This document shows positions 60,800 to 64,000 of a stretch of DNA of 64,000 bases, piece after piece (position 1 is the stretch's first letter; every line of letters begins with the position of its first letter). Below the pieces are notes generated by a model, which was not told the origin of the DNA, made no database searches, and worked only from the letters and a program-made list of their open reading frames with translations. A program made the translations under genes and the position numbers. This stretch comes from JAVVRP01 sp036654655 (GTDB lineage Bacteria > Bacillota > Clostridia > Christensenellales > UBA1242): NCBI GenBank assembly GCA_036654655.1, contig JAVVRP010000003.1:50298-114297 (forward strand), read 5' to 3'.

Positions 60800-60805
60800 A
60801 TTATA
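60800..60805 (-). promoter_or_regulatory. Extended -10 box for a leaderless PAP2 transcript
   Basis: On the minus strand TATAAT (60805-60800) is preceded by TGG (TGn). The ATG at 60793 comes 6 bases later. No good -35 box is visible. It is divergent from the P-type ATPase promoter. Confidence 0.65.
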
Positions 60806-60839
60806 CCACAATTTATTTCTTTTTTCATCTAATTTGTGT

Positions 60840-60845
60840 TATACT
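60840..60845 (+). promoter_or_regulatory. Extended -10 box of the P-type ATPase gene
   Basis: TATACT at 60840-60845 is preceded by TGT. The -35 is weak. AAAAGGA follows before the GTG at 60869. Confidence 0.5.
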
Positions 60846-60868
60846 TTTTTTTGTAAAAGGAAATTTAA

Positions 60869-63241
60869 GTGAAAATTAAAGAAAAACAAACAATAGTAAG
60901 ATTTCAACCAAATGAAGATGAAGGACTTAGTCAACTTCAAGTTGAAAGCAGAAACAGGCAAAAATTAGTTAACAATTCTAAATTTAAAACATCAAAAAGT
61001 TTTTTGTCAATTATTTGTACAAACGTGTTTACGTTTTTTAATTTAATTTGGGCAATAATTTTTGTTGCACTTGTGTGGATTGGAGCAGTTAACGATTTGT
61101 TATTTATTATTGTAATTATTTTAAACACATTTATTTCAATAGTGCAAGAAATAAGGGCGAAAATAACAGTGGAAAAACTTTCTATTGTAACAATGCCTCG
61201 CCTTGTTGTAATTAGGGAGGACAAAAAGGAGCAAATTTTTGCAAGCAAATTGGTGCTTGATGATATTATTGTTTTGGAAACAGGAAATCAAATTCCAACT
61301 GATTGCATTTTAATTTCGGGCAATGTTGAAATAAATGAAAGTTTGCTTACAGGCGAAAGCAAGCCAATTAAAAAACAAATAGGGGACACTCTTCTTGGAG
61401 GTGGTTTTATTGTTAGTGGCGTGTGCAAGGCAAAGGTAGACAAAGTTGGCAAAGACAGTTGGGTGCAAAACATTGCTTGTGAGGCAAAAAAATTTAAAAG
61501 CCCAAGTTCAAACTTAACCAAAAACTTGTCCACAATAATTAAATATATTGGAATTATTATTGTTCCAATTGGAATTTTAATGTATTTTAACAACAAAAAT
61601 GCTTATGCAGGTGATATGTTTGAAACAGTAAGAAAAACTTGTGGAGCGCTTACAGGAATGGTTCCTGCCGGAATGTTTTTGTTAATAACCGTTGCGCTTG
61701 CTCTTGGAATAATAAAACTTGCCAAAAAAAAGGCACTTGTTCAAAATTTGTTTGGAATTGAAATGCTTGCCAGGACGGATGTGTTGTGTTTGGACAAAAC
61801 GGGCACATTAACAGATGGTACAATGCAGGTGTGTGATGTGGAACTTTTGGACAAGGCACAACCACTTTCTCAAATTATGGGGAATTTGTTAGATGCTCAA
61901 TTACACCAAAATGCAACGGGAAGGGCACTTATAGAATATTTTGGAAAAGATGGAACGCTTACCATTAATCAAAACTTGCAATTTTCTTCCTCTCGCAAGT
62001 TTATGGCAACTCAGTTTGATAAACAAGGAACATATGCACTTGGCGCTTATGGATTTGCATGCAACTCACAAGAAGATGAAATTAAATCAAAAGTGAGTGC
62101 ACTTTCAAAAATGGGCAAAAGAGTGCTTGTTTTAACCCATAGTAATTCTTCAATAGTTAATGACTCCTTGCCCCCAGACATGCAAGTAATTGCAATTATT
62201 GGAGTTATGGACCACATAAGAGAAGACGCAATTGAAACAATTGATTGGTTTAAAAATAATGGTGTCACAATTAAAATTATATCAGGAGATGACCCACAAA
62301 CTGTAAGCCAAATTGCAAACAGGGTTGGAGTTGAAAATGCAAACCAATGCGTAAATTTGGAAGGATTAAGTTTATCGCAGGTGGCGGAACTTGCGGACAA
62401 ATTTACTGTGTTTGGGCGTGTTTCGCCCGAGCAAAAACACAAATTAATTAAAACACTTAAAATTAAAGGCCATATTGTTGCAATGACTGGTGACGGAGTT
62501 AACGATACGCTTGCGCTAAAAGAATCTGATTGTAGCATTGCAATGGCAGATGGAAGCGAAGTTGCACGCAATATTTCCAACATTGTGTTAATGGACAGCA
62601 AGTTTTCATCCCTCCCTGCCATTGTTAAAGAGGGCAGGCAAGTTATTAACAATGTTGAAAAGTCGTCAACGCTGTTTTTAATGAAAACAATTTGTACAAT
62701 TTTATTATCCATTATTTCTCTTGCAACGCTTACCGCTTATCCTTTTGGGCCAAGCAACATGTTACTTTTGGAAATGTTTGTTATTGGAATTCCATCAGTC
62801 GTGTTTGCTCTTCAACCAAATAACAACAAAATTGAGGGAAATTTTATTAAAAACGTTTTTAAAAAGGCCATTCCTTATGCAATTTTGTTGGTTTTAAACA
62901 TCATTATTGTTATGGCTTGCAAGCGCGCAAACAAAATTACGTTTGATGAAATGGGAGTTGCGGCAACAATTGCTCTTGTTAATGCGGGATTTTTAAACTT
63001 AATTATGCTTTCTATCCCATTTTCAAAACTAACCATTGCCATGCTTGTAACTTCATTCTTATTAATATGCGTTACTCCAACTCTTGTTCCAGAAATGTTT
63101 GGAGTCCCTTTTATAAACGGAAATATTGTTTTATTGTGTGGCTTACTTTTAATTATGTCTGTTCCGCTTTCTATTTTAATTCATAAATTTGGAGCAAAAT
63201 TAGTTTTCCACTCAAAAAACAAAAAAAACAAAAAAAATTAA
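60869..63241 (+). CDS. CtpE-like cation-translocating P-type ATPase
   Basis: A 790-residue P-type ATPase. The actuator domain has LTGESKPI (TGES). The phosphorylation site DKTGTLTDGT carries the Asp at about 309. The hinge MTGDGVNDTLALKESD and SGDDPQTV complete the cycle. About ten membrane helices are visible. The helix GMVPAGMFLL, which takes the place of the PEGL motif, and VLCLDKTG point to the CtpE branch, whose mycobacterial member transports calcium. No N-terminal metal-binding CxxC is present, so it is unlikely to be a copper pump. GTG start after AAAAGGA. The ion is inferred from family resemblance. Confidence 0.85.
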   Translation: MKIKEKQTIVRFQPNEDEGLSQLQVESRNRQKLVNNSKFKTSKSFLSIICTNVFTFFNLIWAIIFVALVWIGAVNDLLFIIVIILNTFISIVQEIRAKITVEKLSIVTMPRLVVIREDKKEQIFASKLVLDDIIVLETGNQIPTDCILISGNVEINESLLTGESKPIKKQIGDTLLGGGFIVSGVCKAKVDKVGKDSWVQNIACEAKKFKSPSSNLTKNLSTIIKYIGIIIVPIGILMYFNNKNAYAGDMFETVRKTCGALTGMVPAGMFLLITVALALGIIKLAKKKALVQNLFGIEMLARTDVLCLDKTGTLTDGTMQVCDVELLDKAQPLSQIMGNLLDAQLHQNATGRALIEYFGKDGTLTINQNLQFSSSRKFMATQFDKQGTYALGAYGFACNSQEDEIKSKVSALSKMGKRVLVLTHSNSSIVNDSLPPDMQVIAIIGVMDHIREDAIETIDWFKNNGVTIKIISGDDPQTVSQIANRVGVENANQCVNLEGLSLSQVAELADKFTVFGRVSPEQKHKLIKTLKIKGHIVAMTGDGVNDTLALKESDCSIAMADGSEVARNISNIVLMDSKFSSLPAIVKEGRQVINNVEKSSTLFLMKTICTILLSIISLATLTAYPFGPSNMLLLEMFVIGIPSVVFALQPNNNKIEGNFIKNVFKKAIPYAILLVLNIIIVMACKRANKITFDEMGVAATIALVNAGFLNLIMLSIPFSKLTIAMLVTSFLLICVTPTLVPEMFGVPFINGNIVLLCGLLLIMSVPLSILIHKFGAKLVFHSKNKKNKKN

Positions 63242-63340
63242 ATGGACAGCGGGCAAAAATAAAAAAATAACAAATAAAAAAAGCAAAAAATAAAAAAACA
63301 AAAAGATAAAAAAACAAAAGTTAAAAAATAAAAAAGCAAA
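63242..63340. repeat. A-rich low-complexity tract
   Basis: The plus strand is almost only A with scattered T, C and G (AAAAAAGCAAA-like units). No gene or terminator hairpin is seen. It joins the ATPase stop to the GC-rich cloverleaf. Confidence 0.8.
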
Positions 63341-63439
63341 GGGGCGGGGGAATGGCTGGCAATTTTGCCAGCCAGCACGCACACGTTCCACGTGCGTGCT
63401 AATGCCACAAACATGCGTTTGTGGCATTTCCCCCGCCCC
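63341..63439. other. GC-rich four-way-junction palindrome (cloverleaf)
   Basis: The outer stem is 63341-63352 with 63428-63439 (12 perfect pairs, GGGGCGGGGGAA). Inside it three hairpins follow with almost no unpaired base. Arm 1 is 63353-63362 with 63365-63374 (TGGCTGGCAA). Arm 2 is 63375-63382 with 63392-63399 (GCACGCAC), with loop 63383-63391. Arm 3 is 63401-63412 with 63417-63428 (AATGCCACAAAC), with loop ATGC. It is the most GC-rich segment of the window. It is no tRNA and no known RNA family I recognise. It could be an RNA or a DNA cruciform. Confidence 0.85.
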
Positions 63440-63515
63440 CAACCATGCCCTCCCAGCCCGTGCTTTCCTGCCACCCAAACTCACGCCACCGCACCCACGC
63501 ACCCCTTTCACAAAA
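63440..63515 (+). other. C-rich, G-poor tract
   Basis: The plus strand reads mostly C with A and T and few G (CCACCCAAACTCACGCCACC and similar). On RNA this looks like a Rho-utilisation site. The minus strand has G-runs near 63430-63460 (five or more runs of at least three G), which could form a G-quadruplex. No gene is seen. Confidence 0.65.
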
Positions 63516-63525
63516 AACAACATTT

Positions 63526-63540
63526 GTTACATCTTGTAAC
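63526..63540. promoter_or_regulatory. Inverted repeat GTTACA-N3-TGTAAC
   Basis: A perfect 6-bp inverted repeat with a TCT centre. A related TTACA-N7-TGTAA stands at 63679-63695 in the leader of the next gene. They may be operators for one regulator. Confidence 0.45.
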
Positions 63541-63633
63541 CTTTAACTTGCATAAATCCGCATAACCAAGCCGTTTTGGGCAGTTTACATTTTTTTTTGT
63601 TAAAAAAACTTTAAAAAAATATTAAAAATCGTT

Positions 63634-63661
63634 TTGAAAAAAACATAAAAAATGTTAAACT
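63634..63661 (+). promoter_or_regulatory. Promoter of the right-end secreted protein gene
   Basis: TTGAAA at 63634-63639, a 16-base spacer, and TAAACT at 63656-63661, preceded by TGT (extended -10). The leader of about 63 bases contains the inverted repeat TTACA-N7-TGTAA at 63679-63695. Confidence 0.55.
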
Positions 63662-63730
63662 ACAAAAAGAAACAAAAGTTACATATAAATTGTAAAAACA
63701 ATCATAATAAACCATAAAAGAGGTGTAAAC

Positions 63731-64000
63731 GTGAAAAGAGCAAAAATTTTAACAACAATTTTGGCATTAGCGCTTGGAACAACCGCCATGGTATTTGGCG
63801 TTATGTCTGCAACCACACTTAACTTTTCTGTTGGTGCAAGCCTGAGTTTTGACATGCAAGGCCTGCAAGCAACAGTAACAGCAAAAATGGTTGGAGCAAA
63901 AGCCGATGAAAATAACACTAACCTTGCACCAAGCGATGCCCTTGGCACAGTTGATGCCGATGGCACAGTAAACAAAACCATTTACACCTACAACGCAAAC
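63731..64000 (+). CDS. Secreted protein, N-terminal part (cut by window edge)
   Basis: The first 90 residues of an open frame that runs off the window. It starts with GTG after AGAGGTG. Residues 1-27 form a signal peptide: MKRAKIL, a hydrophobic core, and a cut near VMSA. The mature part begins TLNFSVGASLSF and is Ala, Thr and Asn rich with few charges. Layout and sequence of the start resemble the secreted protein at 22767 (MKRK..., GVYAA, ISISNEIIF). It may be a surface or matrix protein. It lies behind the cloverleaf region and has its own promoter. Confidence 0.65.
   Translation, partial: MKRAKILTTILALALGTTAMVFGVMSATTLNFSVGASLSFDMQGLQATVTAKMVGAKADENNTNLAPSDALGTVDADGTVNKTIYTYNAN

Noticed and set aside
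63341..63439. Cloverleaf as a tRNA or tmRNA
   Set aside because: Arm lengths, loops, missing T-loop bases and no CCA-type end rule out a tRNA. It also lacks tmRNA features.
63341..63439. Retron or diversity-generating retroelement signature
   Set aside because: No reverse transcriptase gene occurs in the window, and no template/variable repeat pair was seen.
63212..63523. Minus-strand frame through the cloverleaf and C-rich tract
   Set aside because: Its composition follows the low-complexity DNA and it has no ribosome binding site. The palindrome explains the region better.

Overview
The window is AT-rich DNA from a Gram-positive-type (Bacillota-like) bacterium, probably an uncultivated low-GC Clostridia or Christensenellales-type gut lineage. 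This is inferred from RNase J, AddAB, WhiA, SpoVG, the WalJ-HtrA gene pair, a murB-PHP-whiA-dnaE-pfk gene order, Shine-Dalgarno sites of the AGGAGG type and many sortase-free surface proteins with a C-terminal membrane anchor. TGA is used as a stop codon (ATGA and GTGA overlaps, and an intact RF2 gene with its own TGA frameshift site), so the genetic code is standard. No tRNA, rRNA, CRISPR array, transposase or integrase was seen.

Layout. 1-6045: end of an RNase J gene, a TrmR-like methyltransferase, a tandem pair of duplicated secreted proteins, an SH3-like membrane protein, prfB with programmed frameshift, and tsaD. 6076-12766: addB-addA. 13001-22606: a membrane-anchored coiled-coil protein with six AT-hook-like motifs, a YhhN protein, a GLUG-repeat surface protein, an ABC-F ATPase, mscL, a DUF1540 protein and a second membrane-anchored AT-hook protein. 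22767-30960: a secreted protein, uppP, walJ, htrA and a very large M6-like metalloprotease. 30997-38349: murB, PHP, whiA, dnaE and a divergent phosphofructokinase. 38482-43340: a GLUG protein, spoVG, murC and a Cys-rich protein.

43390-58204 is a podovirus-like particle module: a LexA-type SOS box and promoter, an HTH regulator, TerL, a TerS-like protein, portal, scaffold-like protein, capsid, head-tail adaptor, tail nozzle, a coiled-coil protein and two holin-like proteins. It has no integrase, repressor, replication genes, endolysin or tail fibre, and a host-like SH3 protein and GLUG surface protein lie inside it. 58286-63241: metallophosphoesterase, pyrimidine-nucleoside phosphorylase, PAP2 phosphatase and a CtpE-like P-type ATPase. 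63242-63730 is a gene-free interval with an exceptional GC-rich cloverleaf followed by a C-rich tract. A secreted-protein gene runs off the right end.

Main observations for follow-up: (1) the SOS-boxed, integrase-less capsid module; (2) a perfect four-way-junction palindrome at 63341-63439; (3) ten genes whose start codon lies 5-7 nt after a -10 box with no Shine-Dalgarno site, which suggests widespread leaderless mRNAs; (4) two membrane-anchored AT-hook proteins that could tether AT-rich DNA; (5) several core enzymes that lack canonical catalytic or nucleotide-binding residues (AddB, ABC-F domain 2, phosphofructokinase).
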